From: Pseudomonadota bacterium
GTDB taxonomy: Bacteria > Pseudomonadota > Alphaproteobacteria > Rhizobiales > Aestuariivirgaceae
Assembly: GCA_016522385.1 (NCBI GenBank)
Contig: JAEKFU010000165.1
Location: forward strand, 1 to 14,043
Length of the DNA stretch: 14,043 nucleotides
Direction of reading: 5' to 3'
Part shown: positions 1-6,453 of the stretch, in pieces
How positions within the stretch are numbered: the stretch's first letter is position 1
Layout of the letters: each line of letters opens with the position of its first letter
Notes under the pieces: model-generated
Database searches by the model: none
What the model saw: the letters and a program-made list of their open reading frames with translations, nothing else
Told to the model about the DNA's origin: nothing
Made by a program: the position numbers and the translations under genes

Positions 1-701
1 CCATGGCTCTGGGCGAGAGCGGTGCATCGGTCATTGCGCATTATGGCGGTGACCTTGGCGGTGCCGAGGCGGCGATTGCCGGTTTTGCAAATGGTCAGGC
101 GATTGCGATTAGTGCTGATTTTGGCGACATGGCGGCTGTCGACGGCTTGTGGCAGCAGGCGCTCGACTGGCGTGGTCGTATCGACGTTGTCGTTAACAAT
201 GCTGCGGTGATGCGGCTGCGCGGCGGAATCGAAGACACGCCCGAAGCCTGGGACGAGGTCTGGGCCGAGGCGGTCGATGTCAATGTCCTGGCGCCGGCCC
301 GTCTGATGCGACATGCGATCCGCCATTATCTGGATGTTGGCGGCGGCACGCTGATCACCATCTCAAGTTGGGTTGCCCAGCGCGGCATCACCAATCCGGA
401 AGGCATCGCCTATTCGGCAACAAAGTCCGCCGTCATGGCGGCTACCAAGACAATCGCCAGAGGCTATGCCAAGAACAATGTTCTTGCCTACGTCGTGGCG
501 CCCGGGGTCGTTCGTACACGGCTGTCAGTCGAGAGCGCAGCGACACTTGGCGGTGAAGACGCGGTCACCGCAGGACTTGCCATGGGTGAATGGGTGCCGC
601 CGGACGAAATTGGCGACCTTGTTGTCTTTCTTTCGACTGGACGCTGCCGCCACCTCACCGGCGCGACCCTCGATGTCAATGGTGCCAGCTACGTGCGCTA
701 G
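1..701 (+). CDS. Short-chain dehydrogenase/reductase (SDR), 5'-truncated by window edge
   Basis: This is a classical SDR-type NAD(P)-dependent oxidoreductase of unknown substrate. Counting from the ATG at position 3 (232 residues visible), the NNAA motif is at residues 65-68. A candidate catalytic set follows: Asn94, Ser121/Ser122, Tyr137 and Lys141 (YSATK), then a PG motif at 167-168 and a DVNGA C-terminal segment typical of the family. The Ser-Tyr spacing is about two residues longer than usual, owing to a small insertion (TNPEG). The N-terminal TGxxxGIG nucleotide-binding loop is absent. The first visible residues (MALGESGASVIAHYG) match the helix and second strand that normally follow that loop, so the true start lies upstream of the window and the ATG at position 3 is internal. 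The gene converges on the OYE gene; its stop codon lies inside a long palindrome. The family call is secure and the substrate is unknown. Confidence 0.9.
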   Translation, partial: MALGESGASVIAHYGGDLGGAEAAIAGFANGQAIAISADFGDMAAVDGLWQQALDWRGRIDVVVNNAAVMRLRGGIEDTPEAWDEVWAEAVDVNVLAPARLMRHAIRHYLDVGGGTLITISSWVAQRGITNPEGIAYSATKSAVMAATKTIARGYAKNNVLAYVVAPGVVRTRLSVESAATLGGEDAVTAGLAMGEWVPPDEIGDLVVFLSTGRCRHLTGATLDVNGASYVR

Positions 702-747
702 AGCGTGTCGTTCTCAAATGGTTCCATATGAGAACGACACGCTCTAG
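698..747. repeat. 50-bp palindrome overlapping the SDR stop codon
   Basis: The arms ctagagcgtgtcgttctca (698-716) and tgagaacgacacgctctag (729-747) are a perfect 19-bp inverted repeat. After one A/A mismatch the pairing continues for four more pairs (aTGG/CCAt), leaving a two-base loop. The SDR stop codon TAG (699-701) is part of the left arm. No T-run follows on either strand, so it is not a textbook intrinsic terminator, though the hairpin may still stop or stabilise transcripts between the two convergent genes. The AGAGCGTGTCGTTCTCA type of arm resembles dispersed palindromes I associate with rhizobial genomes; that is recollection, not a search. Confidence 0.8.
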
Positions 748-761
748 AACAGGCTTGGTTT

Positions 762-870
762 GATGGAAACCTCAAAGCCAGAGAAACCTGATCGACTTCC
801 ATATGATAGAGGACGTTTCATGTTTCAGATGGTGCAATTTGAAAAGATCTAGAGCTGGCTTTGTTCCATC
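762..870. repeat. Imperfect long inverted repeat in the SDR/OYE intergenic region
   Basis: The + strand blocks GATGGAA (762-768) and CAAAGCCAG (773-781) recur on the opposite strand as one contiguous block, the complement of ctggctttgttccatc (855-870). The arms therefore differ only by a four-base insertion (acct, 769-772). The right arm reaches the stop codon of the OYE gene. The roughly 70 bases between the arms hold no convincing reading frame. Together with the palindrome at 698-747 the whole 167-bp gap between the two convergent genes is occupied by inverted repeats. It could be a small non-autonomous repeat element or a bidirectional stop structure, and the sequence does not decide between them. 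Confidence 0.45.
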
Positions 871-1996
871 AATCATTGCGATCAAGTACCGCCTCCCGCC
901 GTTTGAGATAGAAGGCGTATTGCGGTGGTAGTACAGAGTGTGGATCGGCAACACAGAGTTGGCGGGCGGCCCGGTAGAGCCAGTTGGGGTCTGCCATCAT
1001 TTCACGGGCGATGGCAACCAGATCCGCGCGTCCGTCGGCAACAATCGCTTCAGCCTGTTCGGGATCGATAATGGCGCCGACCGCCATCGTAGCGATTTGT
1101 GCCTCGTGGCGGATCGTCTCAGCATAGGGCACCATATAGCCGGGTGTTATGCGGGCCTTGGACAGTGTCGCCGGACCGGCCATGCCGCCGGAGGAGCAGT
1201 CAATGATGTCGACGCCGATCGCCTTAAGCTGGCGTGCCAGAGCGACGGTGTCCTGCAGCTCCAGGCCGCCTGAGACGCCGTCCACACATGATGCGCGATA
1301 AAAGACCGGCAAATCTTGGGGCCAAATTTCACGTACAGCCCGCGCTACTTCTAGGGGCAGGCGCATGCGGCGCTCCACGGACCCGCCGTACTCGTCAGTG
1401 CGGCGGTTCGAGACCGGCGAGAAGAAGGAATGCAGCAGATAGCCGTGTGCGCCGTGGACTTCGATAACGTCAAATCCGGCCCGCAGGGAGCGGCGCGCGG
1501 CATCCTCGAAGGCGCCGACCAGTGCAGCAATTTCGGATTTTGTCAGTTCGTGCGGTACGGGATAGCCCTCGCGCTCGGGGATGGCACTGGGACCGACGGT
1601 CTGCCAGGCCGTTTCCGGTCCGTCGGTACACTCTATCGGCGCGGCCCCGTCCCACGGCCGCTCGGCGCTGCCGCGGCGGCCGGAGTGGCCGATCTGGATG
1701 CCGCACAGCGTGCCGCGTGCATGATACATGGCGACAATTTTCTTCAGGCCATCGATGTGGCTGTCGTTCCAGATGCCCGTGCAGCCATAGGTGATGCGGC
1801 CGGTGCGGGTGACGCCGGTCGCCTCGACAAAAGCCAGGCCAAGCCCGGCCAACGAGAAGTGGCCGTGATGGGCGAAATGCCAGTCTCCGACGTGACCTTC
1901 CTCAGCTTGATACTGGCACATTGGCGAAAGCACGACGCGGTTCTTTAGCGTCATGCCGCGCAGCGTCAAGGGCGTGAAAAGGATGGGAGCTGGCAA
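869..1996 (-). CDS. Old Yellow Enzyme family NADH:flavin oxidoreductase (YqjM/NamA class)
   Basis: This is an FMN-dependent ene-reductase of the OYE family, 375 residues, which reduces activated C=C bonds with NAD(P)H in the cytosol. Visible family marks are the N-terminal LFTPLTLRGMTLKNRVVLSP, Cys27 in SPMCQY (the flavin-tuning cysteine of the YqjM class), Gln101, and the substrate-binding HGAH at 181-184 with Tyr186. These are followed by HSFFSPVSNRRTDEYGGS and a C-terminal IAREMMADPNW phosphate-binding segment. The start is TTG at 1996, preceded by a strong GAGGAGG (2002-2008) at five-base spacing; the first in-frame ATG would remove the conserved N-terminus. It lies 41 bp downstream of the DapA-family gene on the same strand, so the two are probably cotranscribed. 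The native substrate is unknown; an enone, enoate or enamine intermediate of the neighbouring pathway is plausible. Confidence 0.93.
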   Translation of the reverse strand: MPAPILFTPLTLRGMTLKNRVVLSPMCQYQAEEGHVGDWHFAHHGHFSLAGLGLAFVEATGVTRTGRITYGCTGIWNDSHIDGLKKIVAMYHARGTLCGIQIGHSGRRGSAERPWDGAAPIECTDGPETAWQTVGPSAIPEREGYPVPHELTKSEIAALVGAFEDAARRSLRAGFDVIEVHGAHGYLLHSFFSPVSNRRTDEYGGSVERRMRLPLEVARAVREIWPQDLPVFYRASCVDGVSGGLELQDTVALARQLKAIGVDIIDCSSGGMAGPATLSKARITPGYMVPYAETIRHEAQIATMAVGAIIDPEQAEAIVADGRADLVAIAREMMADPNWLYRAARQLCVADPHSVLPPQYAFYLKRREAVLDRND

Positions 1997-2001
1997 ATTC
2001 G

Positions 2002-2008
2002 CCTCCTC
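2002..2008 (-). promoter_or_regulatory. Ribosome binding site deciding the TTG start of the OYE gene
   Basis: GAGGAGG on the minus strand ends five bases before the TTG at 1996. It supports the non-ATG start that retains the complete conserved N-terminus of the OYE fold. Confidence 0.75.
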
Positions 2009-2037
2009 GGTTAGGAACCTTGTCGACTTTCGGAATT

Positions 2038-3015
2038 CTACTCGGCGGCGTCGGCGAACCGCACTCTCTTGCCCTTGGCGATGCGTGAGTCAATGCGGTC
2101 GACCAGTGAATCGAGCTCCTTCATGATCGGCACGAGCTTTTTGACGCGGCCCGCCCCCTCGCGGCCCAGTTCGGAAAATGTGGTAAGGGGAGGGCGAACA
2201 TCGCCGACGGGATGTCCTGCCGCTGCTGCGAGGGCCTTGGAATAACATTGGTGCCCGTAGGTCGGGTGGCCGGCGCTGATGATGTTCTGCATCTTGGTCA
2301 TCAGTCGCTGAATTTTCTTGGCGTCATCCCAGCGATCATCGACGATATAGTCACAGATTGCGCGCGAGGCGCGCGGAATGTAATTGCCAAAAGGATTGAC
2401 GTAACCCACCGCACCCTCGAGATAGGATTCGATGATCCGCTGGCCAGCGAATACATTCATCACTCCTTTGGTCTCCTCGACCATGTCGAACACCCGCCCG
2501 GCCGCCTGGCTAGCCTCTTTGATGTAACGGATCTGCTCGAATGCCCGCGTCAAACGGCCGACAAACTTCGCCGACATGTCCACGTTAGATGTGAATGGAT
2601 TGTTGTAAAGCATTATGGGGACTGAGACCTTCTCGCAAATCGCCTTGTAGTAGTTGAACATCTCGTCCTCGGTCGGTGTGTAGTAGTAAGGTGGGATGAT
2701 CATCAGTCCGTCGGCGCCGAGTTTTTCCGCCTCAGCAGAATAGGCCACCGCCCTGGGCGTAAAAGCGTTCATCGTGCCGACCAAGACGTTCATGCGGCCC
2801 CGACAATGTTTGACGGTAGCCTCGACGAATTCGTGCCGTTCGTCATCGCTGATTGTTAGAAACTCGCCGGTGGTGCCTAGGATAATGATGCCCGGCACAT
2901 CACAGGTGTATTGCCAGTTCAGGAACTTCTTCCATGCCTTGTAGTCAATGCGCTTGCCGTCTTTTGTGAACGGTGTGATGGTAACAGTGTAACTGCCACG
3001 GAACTGCTTTGTCAT
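2038..3015 (-). CDS. DapA/N-acetylneuraminate lyase family protein (not a true dihydrodipicolinate synthase)
   Basis: This is a class I TIM-barrel lyase or aldolase of 325 residues that works through a Schiff base. GTTGE (47-51) carries the carboxylate-binding threonines, PPYYY spans 108-112, Tyr137 sits in LYNNP, and the Schiff-base Lys166 is in YIKEAS. A C-terminal RPPL follows at 274-277. In E. coli DapA an arginine (Arg138) five residues after the catalytic tyrosine binds the aspartate-semialdehyde carboxylate. The equivalent here is Thr142, so lysine biosynthesis is unlikely. Family members without that arginine include sugar-acid aldolases and dehydratases and the deaminase of hydroxyproline breakdown. 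ATG 3015 has GGGAG upstream. The gene heads a unit with the OYE gene and is divergent from an amino-acid oxidase-like FAD gene, which favours a role on a keto acid or cyclic imino acid. The exact reaction is open. Confidence 0.88.
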   Translation of the reverse strand: MTKQFRGSYTVTITPFTKDGKRIDYKAWKKFLNWQYTCDVPGIIILGTTGEFLTISDDERHEFVEATVKHCRGRMNVLVGTMNAFTPRAVAYSAEAEKLGADGLMIIPPYYYTPTEDEMFNYYKAICEKVSVPIMLYNNPFTSNVDMSAKFVGRLTRAFEQIRYIKEASQAAGRVFDMVEETKGVMNVFAGQRIIESYLEGAVGYVNPFGNYIPRASRAICDYIVDDRWDDAKKIQRLMTKMQNIISAGHPTYGHQCYSKALAAAAGHPVGDVRPPLTTFSELGREGAGRVKKLVPIMKELDSLVDRIDSRIAKGKRVRFADAAE

Positions 3016-3078
3016 GACTTCGTCTCCCGGTTATATGAAAGCTTGCAAACACGGCACCGGACGCGGCAAGAAAGTCGA
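3016..3078. other. 63-bp divergent intergenic region (DapA-like / FAD oxidoreductase)
   Basis: This short gap must hold the start signals of two divergent genes, or at least their ribosome binding sites (GGGAG for the DapA-like gene, a weak AAGAAAG for the FAD gene). A TATAAC hexamer on the minus strand (3030-3035) is too close to the lyase start to serve as its -10 box. I see no convincing promoter pair, so control may rely on overlapping or internal promoters. Confidence 0.4.
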
Positions 3079-4218
3079 ATGAAAACCGATGTTCTGATCA
3101 TCGGCGGCGGCCTTGCCGGTGCGGCTACGGCTTATTTTTTGGCCCGCGAAGGCGTCGACGTCCTGTTGGCGGAGCGATTCGATCTCAACACCCAGGCTTC
3201 GGGCGCCAACGCCGGTAATCTTCACATTCAAATTCCGCATGAGACGTTCGTGACTGAAGGCGACAACTGGGCGCGCGAGTTCGCCCCTACCATACCGCTC
3301 ATGCTCGAGTCGGTGAAACTGTGGACCGAGATCGGCGATGACATCGGGTGCGATCTCGGCGTTTCGACCACCGGTGGGTTGTTGGTGGCGAATTCCGAGC
3401 ACGAAATGCGCGACATTTCGCGTAAAGCGGCGATCGAACAACGCTGGGGCGCACGGATCGAACTGCTCGGGCGGAACGAGGTGCGAGCATGTGCGCCGTA
3501 CATTTCCCGCGACGTGGTCGGTGGCGCCTTTTGCCCGGACGAAGGCAGGGCCAATCCGCTCACGGCCACCCCGGGATTTGCCGCCGCCGCTTCGCGCCAC
3601 GGCGCGCGGATCGTACGCAACACCGAAATCCACGCCTTGTCGCAAACCGGTGGCAGATTTACTGCGTGTACCCGAGACGGTGCCATCGAAGCGCGGCGGG
3701 TCGTCAACTGTGCCGGGGCTGACGCCGGGTCCGTAGCCGGCATGCTTGGCATCAACCTGCCGATCGAGGGACATCCTATCCAGATGACTGTCACCGAGCC
3801 TGTAAAACCGATCGTGCCGCACTTGGTTTACGCGGCATCGGAAAAGCTGACGCTCAAACAAATGAACAACGGCACATTTCTGATTGGCGGCGGATGGCCG
3901 GCGACCCGGCGTGGCACTGACGGTAAACTTGCGGTCAGCCTGGCATCGCTGAGGGATAATCTGCGCGTTGCACTGAGCGTCGTGCCGGCATTGGCCAATG
4001 TCCACATTGTGCGTACGTGGCCGGCGATCGTCAACGGCACCGCCGACTGGAAGCCGGTCCTCGGTGAAGTGCCGGGGCATGCCGGGTTCTTCGTGAACGT
4101 CTTTCCCTGGATGGGCTTCTCCGCCGGGCCGATTTCGGCGCTGATCGTGGCGGAACTGGTTCTCGGTCGCCGTCCAAGCTTCGACCTCAAGCGATTCTCC
4201 GCAATGCGATATGGCTAA
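3079..4218 (+). CDS. FAD-dependent oxidoreductase, DAO/DadA/sarcosine-oxidase-like
   Basis: This is a DAO-superfamily flavoprotein of 379 residues, predicted to oxidise the C-N bond of an amino or N-substituted amino acid to an imine. The N-terminal Rossmann motif GGGLAG is at residues 9-14, with the FAD-ribose acid Glu32 and the family block SGANAGNL at 41-48. The C-terminal half contains WPAIVNGTADWKPVLGEVPG and FPWMGFSAGP, matching the second FAD-contact region of DadA/SoxB-like enzymes. ATG 3079 is chosen because the FAD motif begins six residues later; an upstream in-frame start at 2911 would run back through the lyase gene and add nothing conserved. The ribosome site is weak. The gene converges on the ABC operon with 15 bp between stops. 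The position beside a DapA-like lyase and an amino-acid importer recalls D-hydroxyproline dehydrogenase loci, but the substrate is not proven. Confidence 0.88.
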   Translation: MKTDVLIIGGGLAGAATAYFLAREGVDVLLAERFDLNTQASGANAGNLHIQIPHETFVTEGDNWAREFAPTIPLMLESVKLWTEIGDDIGCDLGVSTTGGLLVANSEHEMRDISRKAAIEQRWGARIELLGRNEVRACAPYISRDVVGGAFCPDEGRANPLTATPGFAAAASRHGARIVRNTEIHALSQTGGRFTACTRDGAIEARRVVNCAGADAGSVAGMLGINLPIEGHPIQMTVTEPVKPIVPHLVYAASEKLTLKQMNNGTFLIGGGWPATRRGTDGKLAVSLASLRDNLRVALSVVPALANVHIVRTWPAIVNGTADWKPVLGEVPGHAGFFVNVFPWMGFSAGPISALIVAELVLGRRPSFDLKRFSAMRYG

Positions 4219-4233
4219 TCCGGACATTGTCCC

Positions 4234-4986
4234 CTAGTGCCTTAGGATCTTTCCGACGAAATCGCGGGCGCGCTGGGTTTGCGGTTTGTCGAAAATGTCT
4301 TGTGGTGTGCCTGCCTCGACCATCTGGCCATCATCCATGAGGATTACTCGTGTCGCCACCTCACGTACGAACGCCATCTCATGACTGACAATCAGCATGG
4401 TCATGCCTTCGGCTGCCAGGCCGCGGATGGTGTCGAGCACTTCGTTGACGAGTTCGGGATCGAGCGCTGAGGTCACTTCATCCAGAAGCAGGATTTCCGG
4501 GTTCAGACACAGAGCGCGGGCAATCGCTACGCGCTGCTGCTGGCCGCCGGAGAGTTCATCGGGATAGGCGGCAAGCTTGTCGGCGAGACCCACCTTGGCA
4601 AGAACCCGTTTGGCGTCGGCCACTACCTGATCGCGAGGACGACGTTTAATCTTAAGCGGCGCGATGGTGACATTACGCATCACGTCCATGTTCTGAAACA
4701 GGTTGTACTGCTGGAATACCACTGCGATACGGTCGCGCAGACGGCGCAAACTGGCTGGGTTGCGATAGTTGACCGCTTCGCCGTCAAGGCGGATTTCGCC
4801 AGCCGTCGACAGGGTCAGCCCCATAACCATTCGCAACACCGTTGATTTGCCGGAGCCGGACGGCCCGATCAACGCTACCACTTCACCTTTGCCAAGGGTG
4901 AGGTCGACACCTTTGAGGACCTGAATGCGGCCATAGCTGGCGCAGGCACCCTTGATCTCCAGATGATGGCTGAGATCACCGCGCAA
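4234..4986 (-). CDS. Polar amino acid ABC transporter ATP-binding protein
   Basis: This is the cytoplasmic ATPase of a HisP/GlnQ-type amino-acid importer, 250 residues from the proposed start. It has Walker A GPSGSGKST (41-49), a Q-loop near 92-93, signature LSGGQQQRV (145-153), Walker B ILLLDE (165-170) and an H-loop His202. The frame stays open upstream inside the permease gene, but that translation is not conserved. TTG 4986 has GGAG (4994-4997) seven bases upstream and gives an N-terminus of normal length, overlapping the permease stop by 11 bases, which suggests translational coupling. It is the last gene of the minus-strand operon, and no terminator is visible before the convergent FAD gene. 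The family is certain; the transported amino acid is unknown. Confidence 0.93.
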   Translation of the reverse strand: MRGDLSHHLEIKGACASYGRIQVLKGVDLTLGKGEVVALIGPSGSGKSTVLRMVMGLTLSTAGEIRLDGEAVNYRNPASLRRLRDRIAVVFQQYNLFQNMDVMRNVTIAPLKIKRRPRDQVVADAKRVLAKVGLADKLAAYPDELSGGQQQRVAIARALCLNPEILLLDEVTSALDPELVNEVLDTIRGLAAEGMTMLIVSHEMAFVREVATRVILMDDGQMVEAGTPQDIFDKPQTQRARDFVGKILRH

Positions 4987-5653
4987 GACGTTTCTCCAGC
5001 CATTGTCCCCAGCGAGCCAGGGGATAGGAAATCGCAAAATAGAGAAAGGCGATCGTGCCGAAAACCAGAATACCGGAAAAACCCATATTATTGAGTTCGC
5101 GGCCGCGGAATGTGAGTTCAAAGACACCGATCTGGCTGACCAGCGATGTGTCCTTTATAAACCCGACCATAAAAGCAACGGCTGGCGGCAATACGACCGG
5201 CCAGGATTGCGGCACGATGATCGACTTGAGGATCTGCCAGCGACTGAAGTTCATCGCCTGGGCAGCCTCGATCTGCTGGCGCGCAACGGACTCGAAACCA
5301 CCGCGGATGATGTCGGCAATGTAGGCCGTTGAATAGATGCAGATCGAGACGACCGCCACCGTGAACAACGAGGTTCCTTGGGCAACAGCCTGAATGAAGA
5401 ACAGCACCAGGAACAACACGACCAGAAAAGGAATACGCCGAAAGACCTCCACAAACAGGATCGCGGCGGTTCTAAAAGGCAAAGTAAGTATGCCAGGAAC
5501 CTGGCGCGTAAATGCGATGATGAACGCGAACAGGAAACCAAGAACGCAGCCGACCAGCGTCATTGCCAGGGTGATCGCCATGGCTTCGCCTAGCAGCAGC
5601 ATGTTGCTCCAGCTGAAGAACCGCGGGATCTCATCTGCGAGCCGTTCGAGCAT
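4976..5653 (-). CDS. Polar amino acid ABC transporter permease (HisM/GlnP type), second subunit
   Basis: This is an inner-membrane permease of 225 residues with several hydrophobic spans (roughly 18-48, 62-90, 96-115, 150-172 and 193-215). The cytoplasmic EAA loop EAAQAMNFSRWQILKSIIVP (129-148) contacts the ATPase. ATG 5653 is preceded by GGAGG. It lies 39 bp downstream of the first permease and overlaps the ATPase gene, so the pair forms a heterodimeric channel as in histidine or glutamine importers. Nothing is truncated. Confidence 0.93.
   Translation of the reverse strand: MLERLADEIPRFFSWSNMLLLGEAMAITLAMTLVGCVLGFLFAFIIAFTRQVPGILTLPFRTAAILFVEVFRRIPFLVVLFLVLFFIQAVAQGTSLFTVAVVSICIYSTAYIADIIRGGFESVARQQIEAAQAMNFSRWQILKSIIVPQSWPVVLPPAVAFMVGFIKDTSLVSQIGVFELTFRGRELNNMGFSGILVFGTIAFLYFAISYPLARWGQWLEKRLAR
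4994..4997 (-). promoter_or_regulatory. Ribosome binding site for the TTG start of the ABC ATPase
   Basis: GGAG on the minus strand stands seven bases before TTG 4986, inside the end of the upstream permease gene. It is the best start signal in this region; the frame has no ATG near the conserved LEIKGACASYG beginning. Confidence 0.55.
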
Positions 5654-5692
5654 ATCCGCCTTATCCCTCCTGTTGCTCCCGCACCGGCCGAT

Positions 5693-6370
5693 TTAGAAGA
5701 TCTTTGCCTTTACCCGGAACGCCCAGCGGCCAACCAATGCCAGGGTGATGCTGGCGACAAAGGTGAGCACAACGTAAATCGCTGCGGCGATGGTGAAGAC
5801 TTCAAGATAGCGATAGTCAACTGTGGCCAGATCCTTGGCCTGGCTAGTCAGTTCCTGCACACCGATAACTGAGCCGATCGATGTGCCCATTACCAATATG
5901 ACAATGAAAAAATTCGCCAACGCCGGATAGATTGTCTTGGCAATGTGGGGGACGATCACATACCAAACCTGCTGAATTCGAGAAAACCCAAGTGTCTCAG
6001 CTGCCTCTATCTCGTTGCGCCTAACGGATATAAAGCCGGCGCGGATGATCTCCGTCAGGTAGGCGCCGGAATTGAGAGTGAGACCGATCAGCATACAGGT
6101 GAACTTGTCCCAAACAATGCCAACGTCCGGAAGCCCGAAATACAAGAACCAGATCTGCACAAGCGCCGGTGTATTGGTGAAGAAAATCACGTAGGCGCCG
6201 ACGATGCGCCGAGCTATGCGTCCGCCATAGGTCTTGAGCGCTGCCATGACCAGGCCGAGGAGCGATGCTCCCCAGAACGTCAGGAAGCCGATGATGAAGG
6301 TCAGCTTGGCGCCTTCCAAAAGGCCGGGAAGATGCTGGAGCGCGACACCCCACTGGAACGTGTAGTTCAT
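5693..6370 (-). CDS. Polar amino acid ABC transporter permease (HisQ/GlnP type), first subunit
   Basis: This is a 225-residue membrane permease, partner of the next gene. It has about five hydrophobic segments and the EAA loop EAAETLGFSRIQQVWYVIVP (122-141). The N-terminal MNYTFQWGVALQHLPGLLEG with the following TFIIGFLTFWGASLLGLVMA is typical of this family. ATG 6370 has no good Shine-Dalgarno sequence, unlike its neighbours, so translation may be modest. It follows the binding-protein gene after an 83-bp gap that contains a hairpin. Confidence 0.93.
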   Translation of the reverse strand: MNYTFQWGVALQHLPGLLEGAKLTFIIGFLTFWGASLLGLVMAALKTYGGRIARRIVGAYVIFFTNTPALVQIWFLYFGLPDVGIVWDKFTCMLIGLTLNSGAYLTEIIRAGFISVRRNEIEAAETLGFSRIQQVWYVIVPHIAKTIYPALANFFIVILVMGTSIGSVIGVQELTSQAKDLATVDYRYLEVFTIAAAIYVVLTFVASITLALVGRWAFRVKAKIF

Positions 6371-6412
6371 CTGCGTGAGATCTTGACTTATTCGATAGCG
6401 GTCAAAAGGACG

Positions 6413-6439
6413 ACGCGGGCTCCCAATGGAAGCCCGCGT
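6413..6439 (-). terminator. Hairpin between binding-protein and permease genes (attenuator-like)
   Basis: The perfect 9-bp arms acgcgggct (6413-6421) and agcccgcgt (6431-6439) flank a nine-base loop. On the transcribed minus strand the stem is followed five bases later by TTTT. This resembles a weak, partial terminator or a 3' stabilising structure of the kind that lets a periplasmic binding protein be made in excess over its permeases. Its function is inferred from position. Confidence 0.55.
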
Positions 6440-6453
6440 ACTGGCAACTGCGC

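Noticed and set aside
698..747. Palindrome as a classical intrinsic terminator
   Set aside because: There is no T-run after the stem on either strand; it is better recorded as a repeat.
772..954. 60-codon minus-strand frame overlapping the OYE 3' end
   Set aside because: There is no ribosome site, it overlaps a real gene, and it covers inverted repeats.
1430..1948. 172-codon + strand open frame inside the OYE gene
   Set aside because: It is the mirror frame of a complete OYE protein and has no motif of its own.
2911..3078. Upstream extension of the FAD oxidoreductase to an earlier start
   Set aside because: It would run through the 5' end of the divergent DapA-like gene, while the FAD-binding motif starts just after ATG 3079.
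3031..4227. Long open frame antisense to the FAD oxidoreductase (398 codons)
   Set aside because: The translation has no recognisable domain and reads as the shadow of a high-GC gene; the + strand has a clear FAD fold.
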